Part shown: piece after piece, positions 27,888 through 39,400 of the stretch
How the letters are laid out: each line of letters opens with the position of its first letter
Position numbering within the stretch: position 1 is the first letter of the stretch
Origin: Marinobacter sp. F4218
GTDB taxonomy: Bacteria; Pseudomonadota; Gammaproteobacteria; Pseudomonadales; Oleiphilaceae
Length of the DNA stretch: 64,000 nt
Assembly: GCF_019443085.1 (NCBI RefSeq)
Contig: NZ_JAHZIL010000003.1
Coordinates: forward strand, 124,001 to 188,000
Direction: 5' to 3'
The notes under the pieces: model-generated
What the model saw: the letters and a program-made list of their open reading frames with translations, nothing else
The model's database searches: none
Told to the model about the DNA's origin: nothing
Made by a program: the position numbers and the translations under genes

Positions 27888-30482
27888 GTGTTAGAAGCCT
27901 ATCGTGAACACGTTGCAGAACGTGAAGCTCTGGGTATTCCTCCCAAGCCGCTGAACGCCGAACAAACCGCCGCTCTGGTTGAACTGCTGAAAAACCCGCC
28001 GGCCGGTGAAGAAGAAACTCTCGTTTATCTTCTGGAAAACCGCATCCCGCCAGGCGTGGACGAAGCAGCATACGTCAAAGCCGCGTTCCTTACCGCCATC
28101 GTCAAGGGCGAAGCCAGTTCTCCGCTGCTGAGCAAGCAGAAAGCTGTTGAGCTGCTGGGCATGATGCAGGGGGGCTACAACATCGCCACCCTGGTCGACT
28201 TGCTGGACGATGCCGAGCTGGCCGAACTGGCCGGTGAAAAGCTCAAGCGCACCCTGCTGATGTTCGATGCCTTCAACGACGTGAAGGAAAAAATGGACGC
28301 CGGCAATGCCGTCGCCAAGGCCGTTGTTGAATCCTGGGCCAACGCCGAGTGGTTCACCAACAAGAAGAAGGTTCCCGAGAGCACCAAGATGGTGGTCTTC
28401 AAGGTGACCGGCGAAACCAACACCGACGACCTGTCTCCGGCTCCGGATGCCTGGTCCCGTCCGGACATCCCGCTGCACGCCCGCGCTGCCTATAAAATGG
28501 AGCGCGACGGCCTGAAGCCGGAAGAGCCGGGTATCACCGGCCCTATGAGCCAGATCGACGAAATCAAGTCCAAGGGGCTGCCCGTGGCATTCGTCGGTGA
28601 TGTGGTCGGTACCGGCTCCTCACGTAAGTCTGCCACCAACTCCGTTCTGTGGTTCTTCGGTGAAGACGTCCCGGGCGTTCCGAACAAGCGTGCCGGCGGT
28701 GTCTGTATCGGCAACAAGGTTGCCCCGATCTTCTTCAACACCATGGAAGACGCTGGCGCCCTGGTATTCGAAGCCCCGGTCGACGACCTGAACATGGGCG
28801 ACGTTATCGATATCCGTCCGTACGAAGGCAAGATCCTGAACGAGGCCGGCGAGACCATCTCCGAGTTCAGCTTCAAGTCCGACGTGATCCTGGACGAAGT
28901 TCAGGCCGGCGGCCGTATCCCACTGATCATCGGCCGTGGTCTGACCGCCAAGGCACGCGCTGCACTTGGCCTGGGTGCGACCGACATCTTCCGTCTGCCG
29001 AAAGACCCGGAAGCTGGCACCAAGGGTTTCACCCTCGGCCAGAAGATGGTTGGCAAGGCGTGTGGCCTTGAAGAAGGCCAAGGCGTTCGTCCCGGCACTT
29101 ACTGCGAGCCGCACATGACGACTGTCGGTTCCCAGGACACCACTGGCCCGATGACCCGTGACGAACTGAAAGACCTGGCGTGTCTGGGCTTCCAGGCAGA
29201 CCTCGTTATGCAGTCCTTCTGCCACACAGCGGCCTACCCGAAGCCGGTAGACGTAGAAATGCAGCACACCATGCCAGACTTCATCCAGACCCGTGGCGGT
29301 GTTGCCCTGCGTCCGGGCGACGGTATCATCCACTCCTGGCTGAACCGTATGCTGCTGCCAGACACCGTGGGTACCGGTGGTGATTCCCACACCCGTTTCC
29401 CGATGGGCATCTCGTTCCCGGCTGGTTCCGGTCTGGTTGCCTTCGCAGCTGCCACCGGCGTAATGCCGCTGGACATGCCCGAGTCGGTACTGGTTCGCTT
29501 CAAAGGTGAAATGCAGCCGGGTATTACCCTGCGCGACCTGGTACACGCCATTCCCCTGTACGGCATCAAGCAGGGCATGCTGACCGTGGAGAAGAAGGGC
29601 AAGATCAACGAATTCTCCGGTCGCATCCTGGAGATCGAAGGTCTGGAGCACCTGACAGTCGAGCAGGCATTCGAGCTTTCTGACGCCTCCGCAGAGCGTT
29701 CTGCAGCCGGCTGTACCATCAACCTGTCTGAAGATTCCGTGGCTGAGTACCTGCGCTCCAACATCACCATGCTGCGCTGGATGATTGCTGAAGGCTACGG
29801 CGACCCGCGTACCCTGGAGCGTCGTGCCAAGCAGATGGAAGAATGGATTGCCGATCCGAAGCTCATGCGTGCCGACAAGGACGCCGAGTACGCCCACGTG
29901 GTGGAAATCGATCTGGCCGACATCAAAGAGCCGATCGTGTGCTGCCCCAACGACCCGGACGACGCCAAGTTCCTGTCCGAAGTCGCTGGCGACAAGGTCG
30001 ACGAAGTATTCATCGGTTCCTGCATGACCAACATCGGTCACTTCCGTGCCGCCGGCAAACTGCTGGCGCAGAACAAGGAGCCCCTGAAGACCCGCCTGTG
30101 GATGTCCCCGCCCACCAAGATGGACCAGGCCCAGCTGATGGAAGAAGGTTACTTCAACATCTACGGCACCGCCGGTGTTCGCACCGAAATGCCGGGCTGC
30201 TCCCTGTGCATGGGTAACCAGGCTCGCGTAGCTGCGAAGAGCACCGTGCTGTCTACCTCCACCCGTAACTTCCCGAACCGACTGGGCGACGGTGCCAACG
30301 TGTACCTGACCTCTGCGGAACTGGCTGCGGTTGGTGCGGTTCTGGGCAAACTCCCGTCTCCGGCGGAGTACATGGAGTACGCCAAGGACCTGAACAGCAT
30401 GTCGAAAGAGATCTACAAGTATCTCAACTTCGACCAGATGGAGAACTACACCAGCAAGGCATCTGAGGCAAACGTCGCTTAA
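27888..30482 (+). CDS. acnB: Aconitate hydratase B
   Basis: AcnB interconverts citrate and isocitrate in the TCA cycle and may hydrate 2-methylaconitate. The 864-residue protein has the B-type order: N-terminal HEAT-like domain, swivel domain, then domains 1-3. The Fe-S ligands are in [10 protein letters not shown] and the region [27 protein letters not shown] is also typical. Translation most likely starts at the GTG at 27888: the GAGGGT just upstream, part of an earlier in-frame ATG, is the ribosome site, and family members start at this residue. A TATAGAAT lies about 95 bp upstream. It ends in a UUCG-loop terminator. Confidence 0.97.
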   Translation: MLEAYREHVAEREALGIPPKPLNAEQTAALVELLKNPPAGEEETLVYLLENRIPPGVDEAAYVKAAFLTAIVKGEASSPLLSKQKAVELLGMMQGGYNIATLVDLLDDAELAELAGEKLKRTLLMFDAFNDVKEKMDAGNAVAKAVVESWANAEWFTNKKKVPESTKMVVFKVTGETNTDDLSPAPDAWSRPDIPLHARAAYKMERDGLKPEEPGITGPMSQIDEIKSKGLPVAFVGDVVGTGSSRKSATNSVLWFFGEDVPGVPNKRAGGVCIGNKVAPIFFNTMEDAGALVFEAPVDDLNMGDVIDIRPYEGKILNEAGETISEFSFKSDVILDEVQAGGRIPLIIGRGLTAKARAALGLGATDIFRLPKDPEAGTKGFTLGQKMVGKACGLEEGQGVRPGTYCEPHMTTVGSQDTTGPMTRDELKDLACLGFQADLVMQSFCHTAAYPKPVDVEMQHTMPDFIQTRGGVALRPGDGIIHSWLNRMLLPDTVGTGGDSHTRFPMGISFPAGSGLVAFAAATGVMPLDMPESVLVRFKGEMQPGITLRDLVHAIPLYGIKQGMLTVEKKGKINEFSGRILEIEGLEHLTVEQAFELSDASAERSAAGCTINLSEDSVAEYLRSNITMLRWMIAEGYGDPRTLERRAKQMEEWIADPKLMRADKDAEYAHVVEIDLADIKEPIVCCPNDPDDAKFLSEVAGDKVDEVFIGSCMTNIGHFRAAGKLLAQNKEPLKTRLWMSPPTKMDQAQLMEEGYFNIYGTAGVRTEMPGCSLCMGNQARVAAKSTVLSTSTRNFPNRLGDGANVYLTSAELAAVGAVLGKLPSPAEYMEYAKDLNSMSKEIYKYLNFDQMENYTSKASEANVA

Positions 30483-30510
30483 GATCCAACCTTTGCGGTT
30501 TAGCTCCATA

Positions 30511-30541
30511 AAAACGCCAGCCTTCGGGCTGGCGTTTTTTT
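30511..30541 (+). terminator. acnB terminator with UUCG loop
   Basis: AAAACGCCAGCC-TTCG-GGCTGGCGTTTTTTT is a 12-bp stem with a stable tetraloop and a T-run. It may also act on the convergent TSUP gene. Confidence 0.9.
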
Positions 30542-30589
30542 ATGCCCCAATCACGCTCGCTTTCCCAGTCGAACACCCATTTTCAGCTA

Positions 30590-31336
30590 TCAGTAAAGAA
30601 TCAGTCGTACAAGAATCGCCGCCACCATCACCAACGTGATCGCCTTGACCCAACGCGCACCCTGCTTACTCATGTTGACCCGGGTCGCTATGAAGGCGCC
30701 GGTAACGTTGCCCAGCGCCAGGGTCAGGCCTACACCCCAGCGCACCTGATCGTTGATGGCAAACACCACAAGCGCCGCGAAGGTGAAAGGCAAGACAATG
30801 GAAACCTTGAGGACGTTCACCTGTCGCAGGTCAATTTTGAGCATATGGTAAAGGACAACGATGAAAAGCACGCCGACGCCCACCTGGATAAACCCGCCAT
30901 ACATCCCAACAAAAAACATCGCGACATAGATGGCCGGGCTCAAACGATCGGTTGTCAGAGGGCGGGTATCAAGAGCTGGCTGAGGCAATAACATGAACAC
31001 CGAGGCGCCGATCATGGCCGAGACCAGAACCACCTGGAACACCGCATCCGGCACCCAGGTGGCAACCCAGGCCCCCAGCAACGATCCCAGCACTGCGGGC
31101 ACCGCCAGGCGCAGGCTCACCAGCAGGTTGCCGTGCCCCATGCGGGAAAAACTGCCCACTGCGGTGATACTTTGCAGGGTAATAGCCACGCGGTTGGTGC
31201 CATTGGCCACCTGCGGTGGCAGGCCAAGAAACATCAGCAACGGCAGGGTCAGCATGGACCCGCCGGCCGACAGCACATTGATAAAGCCTGCGATTCCTCC
31301 AAGCGCCATCAACGCCAGCATTTCCAACAGCGTCAT
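30590..31336 (-). CDS. TSUP (TauE/SafE) family membrane permease
   Basis: This 248-residue membrane protein has about eight hydrophobic segments and the family motifs GGIAGFINVLSAGGSMLTLP near the N-terminus and a second copy-like GMYGGFIQVGVGVLF in the middle. TSUP proteins move sulfite, sulfonates or other organic anions. It follows the fused TRAP permease by 13 bp on the same strand and is probably the third gene of that operon. Pairing with a TAXI importer suggests that both handle an organic anion or its by-product; no catabolic enzyme is next to them. Confidence 0.88.
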   Translation of the reverse strand: MTLLEMLALMALGGIAGFINVLSAGGSMLTLPLLMFLGLPPQVANGTNRVAITLQSITAVGSFSRMGHGNLLVSLRLAVPAVLGSLLGAWVATWVPDAVFQVVLVSAMIGASVFMLLPQPALDTRPLTTDRLSPAIYVAMFFVGMYGGFIQVGVGVLFIVVLYHMLKIDLRQVNVLKVSIVLPFTFAALVVFAINDQVRWGVGLTLALGNVTGAFIATRVNMSKQGARWVKAITLVMVAAILVRLILY

Positions 31337-31349
31337 GGTCCGGCTTCCG

Positions 31350-33497
31350 TCATGCGGTGGCGGGATTGGCTACCCGGCTGCCCTGGCGACTACTCCAAGC
31401 AAAGGCAACGATGAAAATCAAAAGGCCGGCCACATCCAGCATTATCTGGCCATGGGGCCAGAGCATGAGCACTCCGATCGGAAACATCAGCAAACGCACA
31501 AGCGGATTGAGAGGATGCTCCAGATACCCCTCAAGCCCCGCTACGATGGCGTAGACGCCAAATAGCGCAAAACAGAACACCTGAAGCATCTGGTCAAATT
31601 CTCCGGTGATCAGCGGTGAATAGGCAAACAGCAACGGTACGATGTAAAGCCCTTTGGCAAGCTTCCATGCTGTAAAGCCAGTGCGCATCTGAGGCGTGCC
31701 GGCGATGGCGGCGGCGGCGAAGGCCGTCAGGCACACCGGCGGTGTCACATTGGAATCCTGGGACAACCAGAAAATCACCATATGGGCCGCCACCAACGCC
31801 ATCGACAGGGTTGCCGGCGACAGAGCCTGCTCCAACAATTGATTGCTGAAGGTGTCCGGAACCAACGCCAGCAGCTGTTTTGCGCTGGCCAGATCCATGG
31901 GCGCATTCAGTAACTCCATTTTATCCGGTGCGGCCAGCATAAAGATCGACTTGGCCTGTTCCGGCAGCTTGCCGTTCATCACCAGCTCCAATAACTGGCT
32001 TTCGGCAATCAGGTTGTAGATCGCCGGCGCCGACAACGTGGCCAGCACGATGTAGGCCGCCGTCACCGGCAATCCCATGCCCAGGATCAGCGATGCCAGT
32101 GCCACCAGGACAATGGTAATGAGCAGGCTGCCGCCGGCCCAGTCGGTAATCATGATTGAAAAGGTATTACCGATGCCCGTGGTCGAGACCACCATCACAA
32201 TCAGTCCCACGGTAATCAACAGAATTGCGGTGGTGGTGATGTTACGGGACCCCATCACCAGAGCTTCCAGAATGTCCTTCGGCCCCATCGGATACTTCGA
32301 TACCCAGGACGCAACGATCACCGAGAGAATAGCAATACCGGCCGCGTAGGTGGGCGTGAAGCCATAGATCAGCGCTGCCACCAGCACCACAAGTGGCAGC
32401 AGGAAATGCCAGCCATCCTTGAGCACTTCTTTTAGACTAGGCGCATCAGCATCGTCCAGCTTGACGGCGTGGCTGCGCTTGGCTTCGATCCGAACAAACA
32501 TGGCCACTGACAGAAAATACAGCAGGGCCGGCAACGCGGCGACCGAAATGATGGTGAGATAGGACACCTGGGTATAAGAGGCCATGATGAACGCACCTGC
32601 CCCCATCACAGGTGGCATCAACTGGCCACCGGTCGAGGCTGCAGCTTCTACACCGGCGGCAAACCGGGCCGGAAAACCGGCCTTCCGCATCAGCGGAATG
32701 GTGATCACACCAGTGGATACGGTGTTAGCGACGCTGGAACCGGACACCGAGCCCATCAGCCCCGAGGAAAACACCGCCACGAAGCCCGGACCACCTACAA
32801 AGCGACCAGCGGCGCACCGGGCCAGTTCGATAATGAAATCACCGGCCCCGGACTTCACCAGGAAGGCCCCAAACAGGATGAACATGAACACATAGGTCCA
32901 GGAGATTCGGGCGATCGAGCCCAGCATGCCCTGTCCCCCAATGTAGGAGCGGAATAGGACAGTTTCCCAAGTCAGCCCCGGAAAGTTGAAGATCCCGTCT
33001 ACGTATTGCCCCCACCAGGCGACATAGGACAAGGCCAGGATACACAGCATCGGGATAAACCAGCCCACGGTACGGCGAGCAAATTCGAGAATCAGCAGCA
33101 CCGCTGTCACGGAGAAGATCCAATCGCCCTTGCTGAAGTTGACCCCGCGCTCATAGAGCGCGTTTTCGAACAGCATTAAGTAGGCAGCACAGGCTAACGC
33201 TGCAAGCCCAAGGAACACATCCACGCCCAGCACGGCTCGTTGTCCAGTCACAGAGTGCGCCTTCAGCATGGGGGTGGTGAGCGCACAGATCAGGCCAAAC
33301 AGGCCGAAGTGCAAAGCAGATGTCCACAACTCGGAAAGCGTGGACACGGTATTGAAGTACAAATGGATCAGCGACGTTGCGATGGCCAAACCAAAAATCA
33401 CCGGTCCGAGGAGCCGGTGATCAAGGCGTTGGCTGGCGTCGCTGGCGCTTTCGTCGCGAACCTCAATGCGAGGTTCGCTGGTTGATTGCTCTGCCAC
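31350..33497 (-). CDS. TRAP transporter fused permease (DctQM type)
   Basis: This 715-residue protein has roughly 17-18 hydrophobic segments and combines the small (4TM) and large (12TM) TRAP permease subunits in one chain, as is normal for TAXI-type systems. The 12TM half shows FLVKSGAGDFIIELARCAAGR, GSVSGSSVANTVSTGVITIPLM and GLPVTAAYIVLATLSAPA, the classic DctM signatures. It lies two bases after the TAXI receptor gene. Import is driven by a cation gradient; the substrate is not known. Confidence 0.95.
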   Translation of the reverse strand: MAEQSTSEPRIEVRDESASDASQRLDHRLLGPVIFGLAIATSLIHLYFNTVSTLSELWTSALHFGLFGLICALTTPMLKAHSVTGQRAVLGVDVFLGLAALACAAYLMLFENALYERGVNFSKGDWIFSVTAVLLILEFARRTVGWFIPMLCILALSYVAWWGQYVDGIFNFPGLTWETVLFRSYIGGQGMLGSIARISWTYVFMFILFGAFLVKSGAGDFIIELARCAAGRFVGGPGFVAVFSSGLMGSVSGSSVANTVSTGVITIPLMRKAGFPARFAAGVEAAASTGGQLMPPVMGAGAFIMASYTQVSYLTIISVAALPALLYFLSVAMFVRIEAKRSHAVKLDDADAPSLKEVLKDGWHFLLPLVVLVAALIYGFTPTYAAGIAILSVIVASWVSKYPMGPKDILEALVMGSRNITTTAILLITVGLIVMVVSTTGIGNTFSIMITDWAGGSLLITIVLVALASLILGMGLPVTAAYIVLATLSAPAIYNLIAESQLLELVMNGKLPEQAKSIFMLAAPDKMELLNAPMDLASAKQLLALVPDTFSNQLLEQALSPATLSMALVAAHMVIFWLSQDSNVTPPVCLTAFAAAAIAGTPQMRTGFTAWKLAKGLYIVPLLFAYSPLITGEFDQMLQVFCFALFGVYAIVAGLEGYLEHPLNPLVRLLMFPIGVLMLWPHGQIMLDVAGLLIFIVAFAWSSRQGSRVANPATA

Positions 33498-33499
33498 GT

Positions 33500-34507
33500 T
33501 TATTCCGCGATCAGTCGCTCGGGAATGTCGAGGCCCTGCTCACGGTAGAAACGCGCAGCACCAGGGTGCAGCGGCATAGGCAGACCAGCGATAGCCCTCT
33601 CCAGTGCCATGGCCTTGGTGGCCGGATGAATGTTGTTCAGGAATGGCAGATTGGCGTAGATGGTCTTGGTAATCTGATAGACATCTTCTTCCGGGACATC
33701 GGCGCGCGCCGCCATGATATTTGGCTGGGCAATGGTGTTGATGTCCTTGTCCTGATTCGGATAGGTGCCGGCCGGAATGGTATACGGCGTCCACAGCTCA
33801 AAGTCGCTGTTGACCTGAGCCAACTGCTCGGGGGTAAAGTTCAATGTGGCAATTTCGTCGCCAAGGTTGGCATATGCACGAGTCACCGCCGAAGCGGGTA
33901 CACCCGCCGGAATATTCATTCCGTCGATATTTCCGTTCTGCATCGCATCGGCACTCGGACCGTAGCCGAGATAGGCAATATCCACCTGCTCCAGATCAAT
34001 GCCCACCTTACCAAGGATGAAACGGCCCGAGCCTTCGGTTCCAGAGTTACGGGCACCGATGGAGAAGCCTTCACCGTACAGGTTGGTCATATCCGAAATG
34101 GTGCCAGTCTTCACGACGCTGTCACGCAGGACAAAGTGTTCGACGTTTTGCCACAGCATTGATACTGAGCGCAGGTTCTTGTAAGCCTTGGGGACTGGCC
34201 CTGTACCGTTCCAGGCGTAGGCGCCGTATAGCCCTTGAAGAATGCCGAACTGGATCTGCCCTTCGTCCATCAGCTTGAGGTTCTCACCAGAACCTGCCGA
34301 ACTGATGGCAGAAACAGAGATATTGGTTTGCGGTTCGAGTTTTACCTTGACCAAAGTGGAGATGGCCACGCCAACCGGGTAATAGGTGCCACCGGTGGTG
34401 GCCGTGCCCATCACGTAATTGCCTTCGGCCTGCACGCTGGCCGACAGCGAAACGGCAGCTGCGGCGACCACGCCCACAGCAGATTTACACAGACTTTTCC
34501 GGTTCAT
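33500..34507 (-). CDS. TAXI-family TRAP transporter solute receptor
   Basis: This 335-residue precursor has a 27-residue signal peptide ending SVQA and a mature part beginning with GTATTGGTYYPVG, the TAXI-family ligand loop. SAGSGENLKLMDEGQIQFGI and the C-terminal ALERAIAGLPMPLHPGAARFYRE are also typical. It is the first gene of the TAXI-permease-TSUP operon. TAXI receptors of known specificity bind glutamate, 2-oxoglutarate and other carboxylates. The ligand here is not deducible. Confidence 0.94.
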   Translation of the reverse strand: MNRKSLCKSAVGVVAAAAVSLSASVQAEGNYVMGTATTGGTYYPVGVAISTLVKVKLEPQTNISVSAISSAGSGENLKLMDEGQIQFGILQGLYGAYAWNGTGPVPKAYKNLRSVSMLWQNVEHFVLRDSVVKTGTISDMTNLYGEGFSIGARNSGTEGSGRFILGKVGIDLEQVDIAYLGYGPSADAMQNGNIDGMNIPAGVPASAVTRAYANLGDEIATLNFTPEQLAQVNSDFELWTPYTIPAGTYPNQDKDINTIAQPNIMAARADVPEEDVYQITKTIYANLPFLNNIHPATKAMALERAIAGLPMPLHPGAARFYREQGLDIPERLIAE

Positions 34508-34656
34508 AAGTCCTTATCCTCATATGCTTATTGTTATTTCGAGACATTTCCTAACAAGTAATCAAGGTAGCGCTTAGACGAAACGACTGCCAGCAACACA
34601 GCGCCACCTTCGACCTATGTACTAGAGGTTCCTGGCAAGGGTCTGGACCGGAACCA

Positions 34657-34692
34657 AAAAAAAGCCCCCGTCATTGCTGACGAGGGCTTTCG
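34657..34692 (-). terminator. putP terminator
   Basis: On the minus strand AAAGCCCTCGTCA-GCAA-TGACGGGGGCTTT is followed by a run of Ts. It ends putP and separates it from the TRAP operon promoter region. Confidence 0.8.
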
Positions 34693-34739
34693 CTTTTACC
34701 TACCCGGCGTTCGCTGTTCAGCCCGGCCGGGGCGGTCAG

Positions 34740-36233
34740 TTACGGCAGGTTGTGATAGCGAGCCTTGATGGCCTTATCGAAACCAGCCAGGATCTCGGCG
34801 TGCGGCTTATCACCAAACTTGGAGACAAGCACGATCGCAATGGTGGCAAAGATGAAGCCCGGAATAATCTCGTACAGGTCGAGAAGACCGCCGGACATAT
34901 TGCCCCAGACTACGACTGTCGCGCCACCCACAATGATACCGGCAATTGCGCCGTTGCGGGTCATTTCACGCCAGAACAGCGACAGAATCAGTGCCGGACC
35001 GAAGGCCGCACCGAATCCGGCCCAGGCGTATGACACCAGTTCCAGGACCTTGCTGTCGGGGTTGAGGCCCAGAATACAGGCAATGACCGCGATGCCGACA
35101 ACGGCAAACCGTCCGACCCAGACCAACTCTTCCTGCGAGGCTTCCTTACGGAACAGTGCCTTGTAGAAATCTTCCGCCAGCGCGGAGGAAGATACGAGCA
35201 ACTGGGAGTCCGCTGTACTCATGATGGCCGCAAGGATGGCCGCCAGCAGGATACCGGCAATGACCGGATGGAACAGGGCATCAACGAGCAGCATGAAAGC
35301 GCGCTCACCGTCATCCAGCGGAGTCTCGAAATAGCCGATGGCGGCGAAACCACACAGCAGGGCGCCCAGCAGGCCGAGACCACTCCAGGTCACGGCAATA
35401 CGGCGCGCCGCAGGTACGTCATCCTCGCTCCGAATAGCCTTGAAGCGCGCAAGAATGTGCGGCTGGCCGAAGTAACCCAGGCCCCACCCCAGCAGGGACA
35501 GGATCGAGAGGACACCCAGAGCCGCGCCATCCGTGCCCGTAAAGGCATTGAGGAACTCAGGATTCTTCGCTTCCATCGCGGCTGTCGTTGCACTCCAGCC
35601 ACCGTCAGCATTGATCGCCATGATCGGCACGAGCAACAGAGCTGCAAACATCAACAGGCCCTGAATCACATCGGTCCAGGTCACGGCCAGGAAGCCACCA
35701 AAGAAGGTGTACGAAACCACCGCAATGGTGCCGACAATCACGGCAACCGTGTAATCAAGCCCGAATACCGTTTCAAACAGCTTGCCCCCTGCTACCAGAC
35801 CGGAACTGGTATAGAACAGGAAGAACATCAGGATGAAAAAGGCACTCACCACACGCAGGATGCGACTGGTGTCATGGAAGCGGTTCTCGAAGTACGACGG
35901 CAGCGTAAGCGAGTCTCCAGCGGACAGCGAATAGGTACGCAGGCGGCTGGCAACAAACAGCCAGTTCAGCCAGGTACCTGCCAGCAGGCCAACGGCAATC
36001 CAGATGGCCTCGTAACCGGCCGCGTATGCGTAACCGGGCAGGCCCAGCAAAAGCCAACCACTCATGTCGGACGCGCCGGCACTGATTGCAGATGGCAGGG
36101 GGCCAAGACTACGGCCACCCAGGATGTAATCGGAAAGATTAGAAGTGCGTTTCCAGGCTACATAGCCGACGCCAAGCATCAGCATAATATAGGCCAGGAA
36201 CGTAATACTGATCCCAACACTGTTTCCTATCAT
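34740..36233 (-). CDS. putP: Sodium/proline symporter
   Basis: PutP takes up proline with sodium across the inner membrane. The 497-residue protein has about 13 membrane segments and SSS-family signatures: YILGGRSLGPLPSAISAGASDMSGWLLLGLPG near residues 36-67, and ILAAIMSTADSQLLVSSSALAEDFY with the sodium-site serines. Length is normal. It lies 178 bp downstream of putA on the same strand, and is followed by a terminator. Confidence 0.96.
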   Translation of the reverse strand: MIGNSVGISITFLAYIMLMLGVGYVAWKRTSNLSDYILGGRSLGPLPSAISAGASDMSGWLLLGLPGYAYAAGYEAIWIAVGLLAGTWLNWLFVASRLRTYSLSAGDSLTLPSYFENRFHDTSRILRVVSAFFILMFFLFYTSSGLVAGGKLFETVFGLDYTVAVIVGTIAVVSYTFFGGFLAVTWTDVIQGLLMFAALLLVPIMAINADGGWSATTAAMEAKNPEFLNAFTGTDGAALGVLSILSLLGWGLGYFGQPHILARFKAIRSEDDVPAARRIAVTWSGLGLLGALLCGFAAIGYFETPLDDGERAFMLLVDALFHPVIAGILLAAILAAIMSTADSQLLVSSSALAEDFYKALFRKEASQEELVWVGRFAVVGIAVIACILGLNPDSKVLELVSYAWAGFGAAFGPALILSLFWREMTRNGAIAGIIVGGATVVVWGNMSGGLLDLYEIIPGFIFATIAIVLVSKFGDKPHAEILAGFDKAIKARYHNLP

Positions 36234-36376
36234 TTCGGTTTTCTCCCCGTGCGCTATCTGGGTTGTTTATTGTTGGCTTTGGAACGGCTCTCCTTCTGCA
36301 CCCTGCGGACAGGATGAGAGGGACAACCCTGAGACGGAAACCTGACACCCGAAGGCGCCAGATACCCGAATTCTAG

Positions 36377-36392
36377 ACGACATCCGTGTCGT
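36377..36392. promoter_or_regulatory. Palindrome between putA and putP
   Basis: ACGACATCCGTGTCGT is a 16-bp element with perfect 6-bp arms around TCCG. It lies about 20 bp past the putA stop. It could be an operator for putP or a simple RNA hairpin; there is no T-run. Confidence 0.3.
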
Positions 36393-36411
36393 TACTATAC
36401 TTTTGTAATTC

Positions 36412-39400
36412 CTAAACTTTTTCAATGCCTAGTGACAACAGCGACGCATTGCCCCCCACAGCCGTGGTGTTGATGGTCCTGGTTCGCTCGGTTGCAAACC
36501 GCTGCAGGTAGTGTGGCCCGCCTGCTTTCGGACCAGTACCGGACAGCCCCAGACCACCAAACGGCTGCACACCAACGACCGCACCTATTTGGTCACGGTT
36601 GATGTAGCAGTTACCGACTTTGGCACGTTGTTCAATCCAGGCGGCGGTCGATTCGCTGCGACTGTGGATACCAAGCGTCAGGCCATACCCGGCGCCATTG
36701 ATCTCCTCCATCACCGCATCCAGCAGCTCGGCCTTGTATCGGATCACATGCAGAACGGGCCCGAAGTGTTCCGACTTCAGATCGTCCATGCGCGAGATAC
36801 CGTAGGCTGACGGCGCCACAAAATGCCCCACCGAACACGATGGCGGCAACGGCGAACGGGCGATAAAGCGGGCAGACTGTTCGAGCTCGTTGAGATGCTC
36901 CTGCAGTCCCTTCCGGGCCTCGGCGTCGATCACCGGACCGATGTCGGTGCTGTATTTCTCCGGGTTACCCACGGACAGTTCCCGCATGGCACCCGCCAGC
37001 ATCGACTCCACCCGCTCGGCAACGTCCTCCTGAAGATACAACACCCTCAGCGCAGAGCACCGTTGACCCGCACTGGCAAAGGCAGAATGAAGCACATCAC
37101 GAACCACCTGCTCCGGAAGCGCGCTGCTGTCCACAATCATTGCGTTCTGGCCGCCGGTTTCGGCAATCAGCGGCACAATCGCACCCTCACGCTGGGCCAG
37201 CGTGCGGTTGAGCAGCCGCGCCACCTGAGTAGATCCGGTGAAGGCAACTCCGGCAATCCTGGGGTCCGGGGTCAGTTTGCCGCCAAGTTTTGCGCCATCA
37301 CCGGGTAACAGTTGAATTACATCGGGTGGAAAGCCAGCCTCGAGCATCAGCTCAACAGCACGACCCGCCACCAGGCTCGTTTGCTCGGCCGGCTTGGCAA
37401 TGACGCTGTTGCCGGATACCAGAGCCGCCATGATCTGGCCGGTAAAAATAGCCAGTGGGAAATTCCAGGGGCTGATGCACAGGAAGACGCCCCGCCCTTC
37501 CATGTAAAGTTCATTGCTTTCCCCGGTCGGCCCGGGCATGGCAATGGCATCGCCGAAACGGGCCTGGCCCTGTATCGCGTAGTAGCGGCAAAAATCCACG
37601 GCCTCTCGGACCTCATCAATGCCATCCTGCAGGTTTTTTCCCGCTTCCCGGCAACAAATGGCAATGAGTTCAGCCCGGTTTTTCTCGAGCAGATCGGCAT
37701 AGGCTTCAAGACACCGCGCCCGCTCTTGGACCGGGCGGGCGTTCCAGGGACCAAAGCCGTTGCGTGCGACCGCGAGCGCTTCCTCAGCATGCCGTTCACT
37801 GGCGAATACGACCGATCCAACCAAGCGAGAGTTGTCATAGGGCGAGCGGACCTCGACGCGCTCGCCGTCGATATGGCGAGTTCCGCCAATGATGGGCCCG
37901 GCAGTCCAGCTCTGCCCCCCCCATTGGTCGAGACCGCTCAGCAGGAAGGCGAGATCCGTCTCAACCTGAATATTCAGGCCCCGGGAATTGATGCGCTCCT
38001 GTCCATAAATGTCCGTAGGTGCAGGAATTCGGTCGTTCGGCATGGACTCGTATTTCAGCAACTCCTGAACGGGATTCTGGACCAGTGCCTCGATCGGCGT
38101 CGCAGCGTCCACAAGCCGGTGAACAAACGACGAATTTGCTCCGTTTTCCAGCAGCCGCCGGACCAGATACGGCAGCAAGTCCTTGTGGGCTCCAACCGGC
38201 GCGTAGATGCGCACGGGAATGTCGTTATCCTTGAGGATGCTGTTGTAGAGTGCGTCCCCCATGCCATGCAGCCGCTGGAATTCGATCTTGCGCTCGCGAT
38301 TTCTGGCCATAACCAACACAGAGGCAACGGTATGGGCATTGTGACTGGCCAGCTGCGGATAAAGCGCACCATCGGTGTAGTCACTCAATAGATACCGCAG
38401 GCAGGCCAGGTAGGATGTGTCCGTCGCTTCCTTGCGGGTAAACACCGGGTAACTCGTCAGGCCCAACTGCTGACAGATTTTGATTTCAGTATCCCAGTAG
38501 GCACCTTTGACCAGCCGGATCGGGATTTCATCGCCCTGCTCTTTTGCCAGTTTGGTCAGCCAGCACAATGCCGGCAGGGCGCGCTTGGAATACGCCTGGA
38601 CAACCAGCCCGAAGCCGCCCCACCCTTTGGCAGCACTGGACGAAAAAACTTTTTCAAAAAGCTTCAGCGAGATCTCCAGCCGATCCATCTCTTCCGCATC
38701 AATCGTGATGGACACATGCCTTTCACGCGCAAAGGTCACGAGATCGCGAACGGTGAGATACAGCTCCTTGAGAACTCGCTCCTCCTGGGCGTATTCATAG
38801 CGGGGATGAAGAGCGGAAAGTTTGATCGAAATAGAAGGCCGGGGCTCACGATGACCGGGAACCGAGTCAGCGCCCACCGATTCGATGGCTTTCATATAGT
38901 CATTCAGGTAGCGGGCGGCGTCCTCTGCGGTCAGCGCCGCTTCCCCCAGCATATCGAAGGAATAGGTGTAGCCCATCTCACGATAGTCCCGGGCATTCCT
39001 GAGCGCTTCATCAATGTCTCGGCCGAGGACAAACTGTTTCCCCATGATGCCCATCGCCCGGTACATCGCACTGCGTATGACTGGCTCTCCGCTGCGCTTC
39101 ACCAGTCGTTTCCAGACGCTGGACGGGGACCCGTCCAGGCGCTTATCCATCTTCACGACCCGCCCTGTCAGCAATAACCCCCAGGTAGAGGCGTTGACCA
39201 GCGTCGACTCACTGCGTCCCACGTGCTTCTGCCAATCCGCCACAGACATCTTGTCGTGAATCAGGGCATCGGCCGTGTACTTATCGGGAATGCGCATCAG
39301 CGCTTCGGCCAGGCACATCAGCAAGATGCCTTCCTGAGTATCGAGGCTGTATTCCTGCAACAGCGCGTCAATCATATGGACAGCATCGTCCTGTTCACGC

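Noticed and set aside
28620..30509. A 629-codon open frame antisense to acnB
   Set aside because: It is a high-GC shadow of the acnB codon pattern. It has no recognisable domain and acnB is intact and conserved along the whole stretch.
34590..34625. Sigma-54-like TGGCGCTGTGTTGCT upstream of the TAXI receptor
   Set aside because: Only six bases lie between TGGC and TTGC; the GG-GC spacing must be one longer for RpoN recognition.
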